A stretch of DNA of 64,000 nt from Metridium senile (GCA_949775045.1 OX459100.1:19945768-20009767), one strand, 5' to 3'. Positions 10,496-23,722 are shown, counted from the stretch's first letter. The notes: generated from the letters alone by a model not told the origin. Program-made: numbers and translations.

Positions 10496-11559
10496 AGTCA
10501 TGACGTTGGATAAGGTTGCCCTTACATCCGAACCAAAAGCTCATGTATAAAACTTATGAATTTTCAAGTTTTTAACGGTGTACATTTTGTTCAGTATAAT
10601 ATAAGCAATACAAAGTTAAAGAGAAAACACGAGAATTAAAAGGAATTGTGCTCCAATCTGATGTTAGCTTATTAAACCATGAAATAACTCTTGGAATATT
10701 GTTTTTGACATGAAAAGTTAGACATAAGGTTTTCTTTTCCTATTCGTTTGTGAACATCAACACGGATAGCAACGTTTCAACACAGCTCTAACCAATCACA
10801 GGAAGGAACCCAGTCGTGATTATGGCAACGATCAATCATCTCAGGACACACAATACATGTATATTCGTAAAGTACTTCGCAACGCGTTAGTAACTAACTA
10901 GGTTCAGGTTTCACGTTTTGATTCTATTCACTGCACCATTCATTTCGGTCGTAGACTGGTTAACTCTATGGCTTATTTATAAGGTTTTTATTCAATTCAC
11001 ATTTAGATAATAGTTTAGTTATATGAACGCCTGAGTCGTATTTATATTTAAATACATAAATCGCCGGGGATAAATCGATAAATAATATTATTACCGACTA
11101 CTACTAAAAGACCTAATAAGAATATTATGCTATTGAGAATCAAAGAATGTTGTATTCTACCTACAGTTTACGATTTGTATACTTAAGTGTATTTTTTGAC
11201 TCCAGATCACACACAACCACAGTCTTTATCTGAATATATTGGAGCTCGATCCTTGTCAAATCCGTCTGACCGTGTCCAGGTAATACGATTACAAGACTCG
11301 CAGAGGAATATAGGGAATGTATCGCTGCTTTCCTCCTCGATGTTTATATTCTAGTAGTCCTTAAATTCGTTCACAAACAAATTCTTGTTGGCATTCTTTC
11401 TTTTCTTACCGATGCGAAATCTGTTGCTGAGGAATGTCCAAAGCTCCTCCATCAATGTTCGGTTCCATAAACAATAGTCACAACTTTGCCGCGAATGCCT
11501 CAAGACGTTTGATCATGCCTCAAAACAAAACCAACTAGAATAGACAGTTAAACTACTCT
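10496..11559. other. Non-coding spacer between microsatellite and LINE
   Basis: No gene supported. Duplicated with near identity at about 42.52-43.58 kb. Contains the sequence TTTTCTTTTCCTATTCG...CAACACGGATAGC, which recurs in the arrays near 14.46, 15.31, 16.45 and 47.48 kb. Confidence 0.5.
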
Positions 11560-13085
11560 TAATTGCCCTCTGGGTGGGCGAAATTGTCAACAAAGTAGGC
11601 AAAGCAATATGGATTCAGGAAAAACCATTCGACACAGCACACACTCCTTGATATAATAAATCACAATCCAAAATAACATGGATCACAAACAATTTACATG
11701 TGCAGTCTTTATAGATCTGGCAAAAACTTTTGACACTGTAGACCATTCAATACTTATGAAAAAACTTTACATTTACGGCATAAGAGGGTGTGTATACAAC
11801 TGGTTTAAATCTTACTTGACTGGGAGATTGCAAACAACTAGCGTTAATAATTTTATATCAAACAAAACGGCTCCATCTTAGGTCCCTTTACTATATATAA
11901 ATGATATTTGTACTGTTTCCCAAACCCTAAAATTTCATATCTTTGCTGACGATACCAATATATTGTATTCAAACAAATGCATAAAAAAGCTTGAATCGAC
12001 AATGAATACTGAATTAGAAAAGCTTCGGATCTGGCTCACAGCAAATAAACTAACAATAAATATTATAAAAACGAATTTTGTTATTTTTCATACATTTCGC
12101 AAATCCAAAATTCCAATAAACATCAGAATTTTTGATCACAATACTAATAAATACTTACCACTTGAACATAAGGATTATGTGAAATATCTTGGTGTTTTAT
12201 TAGATAATAAATTGTGCTGGAAACCACACATTGACTATGTTAGCAAAAAAGTGAGCAGAATAGTTGGAATACTTAGTAGATTAAGGCACTTTATACCTAG
12301 AAATACTCTTATCAAAATGTACAAAACTCTTTTACAACCTATTTTGACATATGGGATACCTACCTGGGGTCAAGCTTGCAAAAAGCTCACCAATAAACTT
12401 TTGATCCTGCAGAAGTGCGCCATGAGATCAATATTTTTTGTTAAATCAACTAATAGTGCTATACCACTTTTTTTGGAAACTAAAATTCTTCCAGTGACGT
12501 CACACTACCTATTTTTAATAGCACAACTTATGTACGATGTCGAAAATAACAAGGTCCCCACTAATATTGCCTGTCTTTTTACTCGTGTTAAAAACATACA
12601 TAGCTATAACACAAGATCTTCCTCTAATGATAATTTCTATACAAAACATTCTCGTTTGAATACTCAAAGAAATTCTTTTTCACGTTTAGGTACTCGTCTA
12701 TGGAATCAGATACCAGCACATACTAGAAAGTTGTCTAAAAGAAATTTAAAAAAAGAAGTCATGTCAGTCCTTTTTAATAATTTAATAACAAACGGTTATG
12801 ATGTCGATATTTCAAAACTTTTTAAGTAAATCTCGTTGTCGTTGTCCTTATAGTTATCTGTTCTTTTTTTCTATTACTTTCTTCTTCCCTTTATTATTTA
12901 AAAATTTTATATACAATAAACATTCGAAATATCTAATAATATATGAGTAAACTAATTTCAACTATTGTAAATAAATTTAACTTGCCTAGACTAGCTATTA
13001 AGCTAAATGCAGGTTAAATACATATTTGTAAAAATTATTTCTTCTTTAATAAAATTGAATTGAATTGAATTGAATTGAATTAATA
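11560..13085 (+). pseudogene. Decayed non-LTR retrotransposon (LINE) reverse transcriptase, copy 1
   Basis: 5'-truncated LINE. Reading across frames gives the usual RT order: YGFRKNHSTQHTLLDI (about 11609-11660), AVFIDLAKTFDTVDH in 11678-11881, GSILGP around the stop near 11879, FADDTNILY (palm motif with the catalytic Asp pair) near 11944, then an open 288-codon C-terminal piece at 11963-12829 with LGVLLDNKL and LQPILTYG. At least two frameshifts or stops separate the pieces, so it is inactive. The 3' end is a (TTGAA)n tail at about 13060-13085, as in CR1/jockey-like LINEs; the clade is inference. The second copy at 43.58 kb carries the same lesions, so it was dead before the segment duplicated. 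Confidence 0.88.
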
Positions 13086-13370
13086 CATTAAAATTCGTTT
13101 TTGTTGGTAAAGCTAGTCGAAAATAACAAGAGAAAACTCCAAAAAGCAATCTAAAAACTCGAATATTTGGACATTCAAACGTGTCTTGATCAATATATCA
13201 CAGCTATGGCGTCGTTAGTTATTAAAGAAAACCTTAACGGGCAAAGATTCATGGGAAGGGGTCTTTTTAAGTAATAAGGGGCTAAATAGAAAAGGGTTCG
13301 AGAAAGCCCTTCAGCCGCCATTTTGTTGCCTAATTCATATTACCAAAATTGGTAATGTACCGGACTGGTT

Positions 13371-16300
13371 ATAACTTTTAGTTTATCCTGTTTCAAGTAT
13401 ATTTTTCGATGTTTTTCTGTGACATAAGCAATGGAGGAATAAAATTAAAGGTGACTATGTCCTGCAAAAGGCCTATTATAGAACTAGAAGGTCTTTTTAT
13501 TTATTTTTATTTATACAGCTTTTACCATGCTATTCAAATAAAAATAAACTGACAGGAAAAGGCATGGTTTGGCTCACACAACAGAGCTTGGCTCCAAATA
13601 AAGTGTGGCCCTTAAGAAACAAAGTTTACATATAAAATACAAATACATATACATATAAAATACCGGAATGTCCATGTGCTATAATTTACACTAAAAGCAA
13701 CATGTTGGTGGTGATATGATGCTATGTGCCGAGTGACATTTGGGGCAAACAGTTTTCCATGTGGAACAGTTATTGATTTCAAATGACAAATTCGTTGCAG
13801 ATTTATAGTGCTTGTACAGTGCAGATTTGAAAGTAGAAACTGAACCAGAACTACGAATGGTAGTTGTCCTGATTAATATTGTAATATTATTTGGGCCAAT
13901 TTTATGCGAACAGCTTATCTCTGAAATACAAACTAGTAAATGGTTCCTGAAATTTGTACCATTTGCACTCGAGGGAGAAATGGTCGAAAAAGTTAGGGAG
14001 TAGGGGAAAAAATGGTATAAAATTTGTGAGTAAAGATATTTTAATCTCTGTTCACTTTCCCCTCAAGAGCCAGAGAAACGGATCAGGGAGGAGGGAGAAA
14101 TAGCAAAAATAAACAGGAAGGAGGGAGAAAAAGAGGTTAAAGTAAAGGGAGGAGGGAGACTCAAAACTATAAAGGGACGAGGGAGAAGGTCGACTCTCCC
14201 TAATTAATCGGCCCTTTGCAGGACTTAGTCACGTGCCTAGATACCGCATAGTATCATAAATTTTGATGGCAAAGAGGCCTTGCGGGGAAAAATAAACCTT
14301 ACAAAACGAAAAACAAGACACTTCATCTTTGGAGACAGTTTATTCTTTAGTTTTAAGTTTCAATTCAATATAATACTTAAAATTCTTCCACTATAAACCT
14401 GTCGTCCTTGTAGCTTACCTCCTTGAAATGTTGTTTTTGACATAAGGTTTTCTTTTCCTATTCGTTTGTGAACATCAACACGGATAGCAACGTTTCAAGG
14501 TTAGTAATCGGGGTAACTTTTAGTTTTTACTGTTTCAAGTATATTTTTCGATGTTTTTCTGTGACATAAAGACAATGGATGAATGAAACGTGACCATGTC
14601 CTGCAAAGGGCCTATTATAGAACTAGAAGGTGTTTTTGGCCTGATTAATATTGTAATATTATTTGGGCCAATTTTATGCGAACAGCTTATCTCTGAAATA
14701 CAAACTAGTAAATGGTTCCTGAAATTTGTACCATTTGCACTCTGATGACTAGCCTCAATAGCTTATATTTATGAAGAAAAAAGAAAATCAGGGAGGAGCT
14801 CGAGGGAGAAATGGTCGAAAAAGTTAGGGAGTAGGGGAAAAAATGGTATAAAATTTGTGAGTAAAGATATTTTAATCTCTGTTCACTCTCCCCTCAAGAG
14901 CCAGAGAAACGGATCAGGGAGGAGGGAGAAACAGCAAAAATAAACAGGAAGGAGGGAGAAAAAGAGGTTAAAGTAAAGGGAGGAGGGAGACTCAAAACTA
15001 TAAAGGGACGAGGGAGAAGGTCGACTCTCCCTAATTAATCGGCCCTTTGCAGGACTTGGTCACGTGCTTAGATACCGCATAGTATCATAATTTTTTGATG
15101 GCAAAGAGGCCTTGCGGGGAAAAATAAACCTTACAAAACGAAAAACAAGACACTTCATCTTTGGAGACAGTTTATTCTTTAGTTTTAAGTTTCAATTCAA
15201 TATAATACTTAAAATTCTTCCACTATAAACCTGTCGTCCTTGTAGCTTACCTCCTTGAAATGTTGTTTTTGACATACAAAGTTAGACATAAGGGTTTTTT
15301 TTCCTATTCGTTTGTGAACATCAACACGGATAGCAACGTTTCAAGGTTAGTAATCGGGGTAACTTTTAGTTTTTACTGTTTCAAGTAAATTTTTCGATGT
15401 TTTTCTGTAACATAAAGACAATGGATGAATGAAACGTGACCATGTCCTGCAAAGGGCCTATTTTAGAACTAGAAGGTCTTTTTATTTATTTTTATTTATA
15501 CAGCTTTTACCATGCTATTCAAATAAAAATAAACTGACAGGAAAAGGCATGGTTTGGCTCACACAACAGAGCTTGGCTCCAAATAAAGTGTGGCCCTTAA
15601 GAAACAAAGTTTACATATAAAATACAAATACATATACATATAAAATACCGGAATGTCCATGTGCTATAATTTACACTAAAAGCAACATGTTGGTGATGAT
15701 ATGATGCTATGTGCCGAGTGACATTTGGGGCAAACAGTTTTCCATGTGGAACAGTTATTGATTTCAAATGACAAATTCGTTGCAGATTTATAGTGCTTGT
15801 ACAGTGCAGATTTGAAAGTAGAAACTGAACCAGAACTACGAATGGTAGTTGTCCTGATTAATATTGTAATATTATTTGGGCCAATTTTATGCGAACAGCT
15901 TATCTCTGAAATACAAACTAGTAAATGGTTCCTGAAATTTGTACCATTTGCACTCGAGGGAGAAATGGTCGAAAAAGTTAGGGAGTAGGGGAAAAAATAG
16001 TATAAAATTTGTGAGTAAAGATATTTTAATCTCTGTTCACTTTCCCCTCAAGAGCCAGAGAAACGGATCAGGGAGGAGGGAGAAATAGCAAAAATAAACA
16101 GGGAGGAGGGAGAAAAAGAGGTTAAAGTAAAGGGAGGAGGGAGACTCAAAATATAAATGGACGAGGGAGAAGGTCGACTCTCCCTAATTAATAGGCCCTT
16201 TGCAGGACTTGGTCACGTGCCTAGATACCGCATAGTAGCATAATTTTTGATGGCAAAGACGCCTTGGGGGGTAAAAAAAACCCTTACAAAACGAAAAACA

Positions 16301-16960
16301 AGACACTTCATCTTTGGAGAAAGTTTATTCTTTAGTTTTAAGTTTCAATTCAATATAATACTTAAAATTCTTCCACTATAAACCTGTCGTCCTTGTAGCT
16401 TACCTCCTTGAAATGTTGTTTTTGACATAAGGTTTTCTTTTCCTATTCGTTTGTGAACATCAACACGGATAGCAACGTTTCAAGGTTAGTAATCGGGGTA
16501 ACTTTTAGTTTTTACTGTTTCAAGTATATTTTTCGATGTTTTTCTGTAACATAAAGACAATGGATGAATGAAACGTGACCATGTCCTGCAAAGGGCCTAT
16601 TTTAGAACTATAAGGTCTTTTTGGCCTGATTAATATTGTAATATTATTTGGGCCAATTTTATGCGAACAGCTTATCTCTGAAATTCATTATTACCTAGTA
16701 AATGGTTCCTGAAATTTGTACCATTTGCACTCTAATGACTAGCCTTAATAGCTTATATTTATGAAGAACAAAGAAAATCAGGGAGGAGGGGAAAATGGTC
16801 GAAAAAGTTAGGGAGTAGGGAGAAAAATGGTATAAAATTTGTGAGGAAGGATATTTTAATCCCTGTTCCTCTCCCCTCTTTATGGTTGGTAAATTGACTA
16901 CTTTCGTTTTTATTTTTCAAATATGCCAATTCCCTTTTCAAGTTTAAAATATCATGAGAC
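13371..16960. repeat. Tandem duplication (1,985-bp unit) of a GA-rich intergenic block
   Basis: Landmarks repeat exactly 1,985 bp apart (13371/15356, 13812/15797, 14510/16495). Each unit itself holds two related halves with GA-rich tracts such as GGGAGGAGGGAGAAA. The downstream segmental copy has a single unit (46.4-47.9 kb). The 63-codon ORFs at 13812 and 15797 are identical by-products of the duplication and show no recognisable protein signature. Confidence 0.8.
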
Positions 16961-18173
16961 AAAATGTTTGAAGAAAATGGACATTTCTCGAAAAAAATAT
17001 GAAGTGATTATTCAATGTCTTCTCTATTGTTTAACAAAAACAAAACTGGCGTTGCTTTTTTTCGTAAAAAAGATATTTTGTGTGACACACTAAACAAGAC
17101 AAAGCGATGACACGACCTGATCAAACCTACCCATGGCGAGGTCAAACATTAATAACACAGTTCAGCGTTGCTATATAGTATTTCCTTTGAAAAGTATCTT
17201 TTAAACTTATTTTTTGTACTCAATTCAACATATTCGATAATAGTTTTTATTTATCCATGCCAGATAAAAGAAAAACTGGTTCATTAACCCCCAAAAAGCG
17301 AAGAAAGCGAACGTTTTAGAAGCTTTAGAAGTCGAACTAAAGAACTCGTTGAGATTTTAGAATATTTACATGTTCTGCCAACTACTGAAATAGATAGGAT
17401 ATCCATACGAAATAATGGATCAAAACTAACAATTTACGATCCTTTTAAGACGTGGAAGTGAAATTCGATTTCGACGAAGTTCTAGTCGTGCAATCTAATG
17501 TTTGTCTAAAAATAGATTGAAATGACGATCTACGACTAAGTATTGTGAAGTCAGAATTTCGATTAAATTGCATATACAAGTTTTTCAACATAAAAACTGC
17601 AAATGAAGTTAGAATTTGTTTTATCCAGACTAGTTTTCAAGCTTATATTGGGAAATATATCGTTGTGAGCAAGTAAATTCGTCCTTTTGTTTATATGGAA
17701 TAATCATGACGTCACTTGTGAAATTTAGACAAAGTTTGAGCTTTCATTACTACTCTCAAAAAAAAGAACCCACCCAAATTTTTACATATATTCAAAGACA
17801 AATATCTTGGTAAGCTAGTTATAAATTTTCAATCAAATCAATTTCATGGCACATACCGAAAATATTTTTTTTTCTAAGGGTCTATTAATTTGAGATATTC
17901 CGTATTTTAAAATGAAAAACTACTGTTTTCGAGTATGTTCGTATATTCACGCGGTAATTTGCATAAATTTTTTGGTCGTGGTCGGAAAAACGAAAGTCCT
18001 CATATTTTCGAAAAGAAAATAGTTTTTGAAGAAAAAAACTTTGCCAGAGTTCTAACCTCCCTAGGGCCTATTGATATGCAAAAAAATAAAGAAAATCGTT
18101 TTTTTTTTCATATCTGCCGCGCTTGTATTCTTGCAGTTGAACTTACAACACTGTAGAGTAAAGAACTCTAACA
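16961..18173. other. Non-coding region upstream of G3
   Basis: No supported gene. Near-identical to about 48.0-49.23 kb. The 73-codon ORF at 17935 is low-complexity and overlaps the start of G3, so it is not annotated. Confidence 0.5.
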
Positions 18174-19510
18174 ATGAATCAACGATTGATAATTGCGGCA
18201 GTGGTGATGATGATCGCTGTGGTTTCAGCCAGTGATATCGAGGAAAGAGGGGCAGGACAACTGGCAAGTGTTGTGAAGAAATTGGGTCAGATGGAGAATA
18301 GGTGAGATGTTTTTATATATATCTTACTTAATATCAATTCCCCTATAAAGTCCACATTTTCTTAAAGCTTAAATAACAAAGATTACATATTTTTTAAATA
18401 AATATAAGTTTTAAATAAATATAGACCTATATAGGTGTTCAGAAATACTTTTCCTTTGATATATTCATTGCAAAAAATTTCAATGTGTTGTTTGATTCAG
18501 TTTAAAAAGCATCGTGTGCCTTCTTTTTATTTTCTTACTTGTTTAGCAAAGCAGTATATCAAAACTAAACTACATATTTAAAGAGTCTTTTTATTAGAAG
18601 TTAAGAATTGTCCCTAGGTGATTTCTCAGTATATATTATTAAAATTATATTAGCATACATATAGACTCGTAAAAACGTTGTAGGATGTAGGTTAAAATAA
18701 AATTGTATCTAGCAAAGCTCTTTTGCATTAAATGAACGTGCTGTTTATTAAGACATTACAAAGACCTCGATTTTATTGACTGGATTAAAATGAAATGTTT
18801 ATCGTTTCTTTTTTTTAAGATGTTTTTTTAAAAAATGTTTGTTCAAATTGTTGGATATTGAATGCGGTTGTTGAAACTTTTAACCATCAGTTTTTGCCAA
18901 TATGAGAGTTTATCCATGATGTAGAGCAACACGAAACGAATGGACTCAAATGCATTGAAAAGATCGTTGAAATTGCATAAAGCAAGGATTGGAAAACTAT
19001 GGATGAAAACAATGTTTAACTTATTCGCTTTTCTTATATTATTGTTGTCACATCCTTATTGTTTTACCAGAAGAATTTATAATATTATATATATATGATG
19101 TAACTTGTTATTTCTATTTTGCTGTAGGCTGAAACAGATAGAATCCAACCGAATGTTAATGCTGAAAGGTATACAGTATTGTTAAATAATCTTGTAAAGT
19201 CATTTAGTGTTCAATCTTGACTCACAATCCATCTTTTGACGGTCGACAATCAATGCTCGACAAATATCGCGTGTGGGGGGGGGGGGGGGGGAAGGTCGGA
19301 GGTAATGCCATACAAAAACACGGATTTCAATCCTTACAGGAGACGACGGGCTTCCCTGCCACTTTAACATCGTAGTCCTCCCGGACCTCCATACATTGAT
19401 TTGTGTTTGGTTTTCCAGGTAGAGATGGTGCTGCAGGAAGACCAGGTAGGCACAAACTGACTGATCGCCGATTAAGTGTCTGATTGATTAACTGGCCAAC
19501 TTACAGACTA

Positions 19511-19549
<39 letters not shown>

Positions 19550-21253
19550 GATTGATTAACTGGCCAACTGACTGACTATTTGGTTGGTTGATTGGTTGGT
19601 TGATTGATTCACTGGCAAACTGACTGACTATTTGGTTGGTTGATTGGTTGGTTGATTGATCAACTGGCCAACTGACTGACTATTTGGTTGGTTGATTGGT
19701 TGGTTGATTGATTAACTGGCCAACTGACTGACTGTTTGATTGATTGATTGATTGATTAACTGGCCAACTGACTGACTGTTTGATTGATTGATTGATTAAC
19801 TGTCAAACTGACGGACTATTTGATTGATTGATTGATTGAATGATTGATTAATCGATTGACTGATTGATTGACTGATTGACTGATTGATTGACTGATTAAT
19901 TGATTGATTGATTCCACGACAAGATGGTGCACAAGGATCATGCATCCATTCATTCAAACATGCATCCATTCATTCAAACATACATCCATTCATTCAAACA
20001 TGCACCCATTCATTCAAACATGCATCCATTCATTCAAACATGCACCCATCCATTCAAACATGCATCCATCCATTCAAACATGCATCCATTCATTCAAACA
20101 TGCATCCATTCATTCAAACATGCATCCATTCATTCAAACATGCACCCATTCATTCAAACATGCATCCATTCACTCAATCATGCATCCATTCATTCATTCC
20201 TCTACCAATCCGTTAGTTCACTTATTCCTTTACTTGTAAACCATCAGGCAAGCGCAGTGAAAGTGGTGGTGGAGTCGTGTACATTCGATGGGGAAAGACA
20301 TCATGTCCGGCTGGTGCTGACTTCGTCTACAAGGGTTAGTTTACTAATCATCTAATTGTTATAGAACTATATGTATATGAGTAAAATTTGTAATTAATAG
20401 GTAGGAGTGGAAGAGCCTTTCAGGCGAGTCCAATTTGAAAACTTTCAAAACATCAAGAGTATCTATTAATTACAAATTGTACGAAACCATCGTGCGATTA
20501 TTTATAATATTCTGAACAACTAATTGGTACTCTGCAGAGTACAATTTGCGATTTAATTGTACTCCTCTCGTCCAATCAAAATCGAGTAATTTTGTACAGT
20601 ATATTATAATGAAAGAAACTGTTTCCAAATCCCGATAGTGCACATTACAATTACATAGTAAATGAGTTGAGGTCATTGGGGTGATTTGAAATGCGCTATC
20701 TTATTAATAAGTACATGCACATTACTTAATTAACTGACTGTAATAATTTGATATTCTAGGTCGCGTTGGCGGAGGGTACTACACCCACTCTGGTGGAGGC
20801 TCCAACTACATCTGTCTTCCTGAGACCCCCGAGTACCAGAACTACGATAGCAAAAACCAAGGCGGTGCGTATATTTACGGTGCAGAATACCAAGCCCGTC
20901 GGTACAACAAATTTTACACTCTATTCAAAGGCAACAAAGACCTCCTAGATCAAGATGCCCCGTGTGTTGCATGCCATGTCAAAACAAGGAACTCCAAGCT
21001 AATGATCCCGGCAACTTACAAGTGTCCTTCGGGATGGACCCGCGACTACTATGGCTATCTGATGGCAGAGAAGTATAGTCACGCGCATTCTACGGAATAT
21101 ATATGTGTTGATCGAGATGCTGAAGCAGTGCCAGGAAGCAAAGCGAACCGTAATGGCGCCTTGCTGTACCCCGTGGAAGGTAGGTGTGGCTCGCTACCAT
21201 GCCCCCCGTATTTCCAAGGCAGAGAGTTGACATGCGTAGTATGTACCAAGTAG
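18174..21253 (+). CDS. G3: short-chain collagen C4-like protein, class B, minimal collagen
   Basis: Complete 258-aa gene model. Exons: 18174-18301, 19128-19168, 19419-19445, 20248-20334, 20760-21253 (777 nt, in frame). Signal peptide and heptad region resemble G2 (MNQRLIIAAVV...). The collagen part has shrunk to one 27-nt exon, GRDGAAGRP, followed by GKRSESGGG in the next exon, so few Gly-X-Y triplets remain. Intron 3 is swollen by a Gly-free repeat field. Exon 5 is 15 nt longer than in paralogues and its middle has diverged (PETPEYQNYDSKNQ and YNKFYTLFKGNKD replace the usual NPFSKSN region), but all nine Cys and WTRDYYGYLMAEKY are kept. The exon 2 acceptor is TGTAG, with 3 extra nt relative to G7. 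Probably secreted; whether so short a collagen still forms a triple helix is doubtful. Confidence 0.85.
19500..19915. repeat. GATT-rich and higher-order satellite in G3 intron 3
   Basis: (TTGA)n runs alternate with units of roughly 55-60 bp containing ACTGGCCAACTGACTGACTA and GGTTGGTTGATT. Present with small length changes in G7 intron 3 (50.56-50.99 kb). A poly-G tract lies just upstream at about 19277-19292. Confidence 0.85.
19939..20198. repeat. 20-bp minisatellite in G3 intron 3 (13 units)
   Basis: Unit CATGCATCCATTCATTCAAA with C/T variants; starts fall every 20 bp from 19939. The G7 copy has 16 units. Because 20 is not a multiple of 3 and the unit has no stop in any register, three overlapping ORFs run through it, but it is intronic and not considered coding. 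Confidence 0.93.
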
Positions 21254-21385
21254 ATGACATCAAGTTCTTCGAATGACCGGACTGACTACTCAAACCTAAA
21301 CCCTTGACTACCAGCATGATATAGTTACATGTTGTTAAAATACATAAGTAAATGAGAAATTGTAGTGATTAAAGATAATGTCGTT

Positions 21386-21391
21386 AATAAA
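21386..21391 (+). terminator. G3 poly(A) signal (AATAAA)
   Basis: AATAAA in the conserved family 3' UTR, 133 nt after the stop. Confidence 0.6.
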
Positions 21392-21859
21392 CCATATGAT
21401 AAAGATCAGTATGTGTATTTATTTGTATGGAGTATATATATTTACAGCAAAAGAAAGCTAAACCTATCAAAGTAGGCATAAAAAGCAAGCAGTTTTAAGT
21501 GTAAAAATATCGCAACAAAACTCAGGATTTTTGTAATTCACGAATATATTATTTAGGATCTTTTGGTCACTTTTTATGACTAATAAGACTTTTTTATTGA
21601 CCCTATGGAAACTCTATGAAAACCCTATTTACCAAAATACCATGTACTATAGCCTAGGTATTGACAAAAGCTAAGAAATATTAAGATAATCAAATCAAAC
21701 CGGTTTGTATGTGGCGAATATATCGTACGATATTACAGATTGAAGAGCTTTTAAAAGGTGTCTCGATACAGTTTTGAGATTACCATACCAAGTATTTTAA
21801 ATCGTTCATATAATGTTATGTACATGGAATCGTTTCTAATTTTCACTACTGCGGACTAG

Positions 21860-21881
21860 TTAATCAATCAATCAATCAATT

Positions 21882-21956
<75 letters not shown>

Positions 21957-21958
21957 TT
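21860..21958. repeat. (CAAT)n microsatellite after G3
   Basis: Tetranucleotide run in the same relative position as after G2, G5, G6 and G7. Confidence 0.88.
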
Positions 21959-22289
21959 ATTAAAGTCATAAGGTGGGATAAGGTTGCTCTTACATCCGAG
22001 CCAGAGGCTCGTGTATAAAACGTTTTAAAATTTTTAACAGTGTACATTTTGTTCAGTTTGATATAAGCATTACAAAGTTAAAGAGAAAACACGAGAATTA
22101 AAAGGAATTGCGCACCAATCTCATGTTATTTAGAAAAACCTGTTCAATCCTGTTCAACTATAATATATGATAACCAAAATATTACTGTAGTAAACTTTCA
22201 AATAGATATACATAGTTAATGTCGAGAAAATAGCACCAACATTTTAAAATCTCTGTTTTACATGTACATGCCATGTATACGCCCAAGTT

Positions 22290-22835
22290 GATTGTCCACA
22301 AAACATTACATCTGGCTCATTTTCGTATTTCTAGTATTTTTATCAAGATAGTTTGGTTTGTCGTTGATCTAATCATTTTCTCTAATATTGTAGTTTATAA
22401 GTGAAAACATAGGACATTTAAGACTTTTCCATTTTCGGTTTATAAACCATCTTCATTACCACCGTTTGCATAACTACTCGACAGACTAAAGTCTTGATTG
22501 GGAATGTGTCCAATAGACTACAAACATTTCAGCCCATTTCTGTGATCGTATGACAACTTGCCGGGCTTCCTTTCCACAGTAGCCCCGAAAGCGAAAAAAT
22601 ACAAGCGAAAGCTGCGAAGGCAACTTTTCCGGTAGCTATTGCCGCAAGTAAATTAGAATAACAAAATGCTTTGTTGTGCTATTATTATATATATTGTTTA
22701 TTTTTGCCCAGTAAACAGACCTCAGGTCATGCAGCATTATATTTTATTTTTACTTAAACTTTGTTTAGGAAGGAATAACATAAATTAAAATAACAAAATA
22801 CTTTGTTGTGCGATTATATATATTGGGGTGGCTAA
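22290..22835. repeat. Conserved intergenic module with a single 129-bp unit
   Basis: Same module as after G1, ending GCTGCGAAGGCAACTTTTCCGG uninterrupted. This is the empty site for the transposon at 3308. It is followed by one 129-bp unit (from about 22647) and a partial unit ending ATTGGGGTGGC. Confidence 0.75.
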
Positions 22836-22839
22836 TGTA

Positions 22840-23722
22840 AAGGGTTGTTTGTTTAAGGATGGTTTGTTCATGACGATATAGTTATATTATTATTTTATTT
22901 TAGGTATTTGAGTGCGTACTTTAGCATATATATTTATACAGCGCTAATTTCTAATATTAAACTATATTTTTACAATTATCTCACTATATATGGTATATTA
23001 AACAAACAAGTCAGTTCAATTCTATTAATTCTCTACCCCAAGGTTTTTACTGAGTTTTATTTGTATTTACATAAATAAATATATATGGGTATTAACAATA
23101 CAATATTTTGGTGTTAGGATATCTGAAATAGTGTAAAACTAATCAAAGTCAGATAGACCCTAGTACAATAAATATTATGTAAACTATATACTTAAATTGG
23201 GTCATTGCACGAAGTGGCAAAACAACAAACAAATTTACAACAAGTAGAAATGATAAAGAGAACGAGAATAAATAAAAAATGAGAAGTATGAGTGTCTATT
23301 AATTTTCAACGAATGAATTTGGGAGATTTTGGTTAAAGATTTTTTTAGAAACTATAGATTTGCTAGACTTAGAAATTGAATTGCAAATTTTAGGACCGTT
23401 CAATGTTTAATAAACTAAATTTCCCATAATTAGTACGACGTTTTGGTGAGAGGGATGTCCTATAGAAGCTAATCTAGTATTGTATGAGTGAGTATAAAGA
23501 ACAAAAATTATACAAAACCAAAGCTGTTTCAGCAAATATTAAAATAAGATAGTTTCAGGAGATTGATTTGAAATATGGAAATTTGCATTAACAAGAAATA
23601 ACGTGTTTTTGTTGTTTTACAGACAGTATTTGTGGAATAGAAATAGGCATTAGCATTCTAAACAGATCATTTCACTGTAAACACATTTCGGGTAACATAC
23701 TTGTTAAAGAACTTGATGCACA
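22840..23722 (+). promoter_or_regulatory. Conserved upstream region of G4
   Basis: About 880 bp that recurs upstream of G5 (30.24-31.13 kb) and G6 (38.74-39.63 kb) with few differences, including GGCATTAGCATTCTAAACAG and the 5' leader up to the ATG. A pyrimidine tract ending in TTTTACAG at about 23615-23622 could be the acceptor of a 5'-UTR intron. No TATA box can be singled out in such AT-rich DNA, so a promoter role is inferred from position only. Confidence 0.4.

Larger units (their letters stand above)
9227..22640. repeat. Segmental duplication, upstream copy (G2 exon 6 to the post-G3 module)
   Basis: Aligns collinearly with about 41248-53775. The offset is 32,021 bp across exon 6 and the LINE. 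It rises by 1,010 bp where the other copy gained a TTAA element, falls by about 1,988 bp where this copy has an extra tandem unit, and settles at 31,133 bp in the G3/G7 last exon. Homology further upstream in intron 5 is visibly more diverged, so the near-identical block starts close to exon 6. Confidence 0.85.

Noticed and set aside
13812..14003. 63-codon ORF repeated identically at 15797 and 46843
   Set aside because: Identity follows from recent DNA duplication; it overlaps the dispersed GA-rich repeat and has no recognisable domain or leader.
19914..19936. Possible relic collagen exon in G3 intron 3 (reads RQDGAQGS)
   Set aside because: No AG acceptor directly in front and no GT donor after it; only two Gly in triplet spacing. 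Could be chance.
19904..20355. Three overlapping ORFs rich in His-Pro/Ser-Phe repeats (also at 50977-51488)
   Set aside because: They are the 20-bp minisatellite read in three frames, lying within G3/G7 intron 3 between good splice sites.
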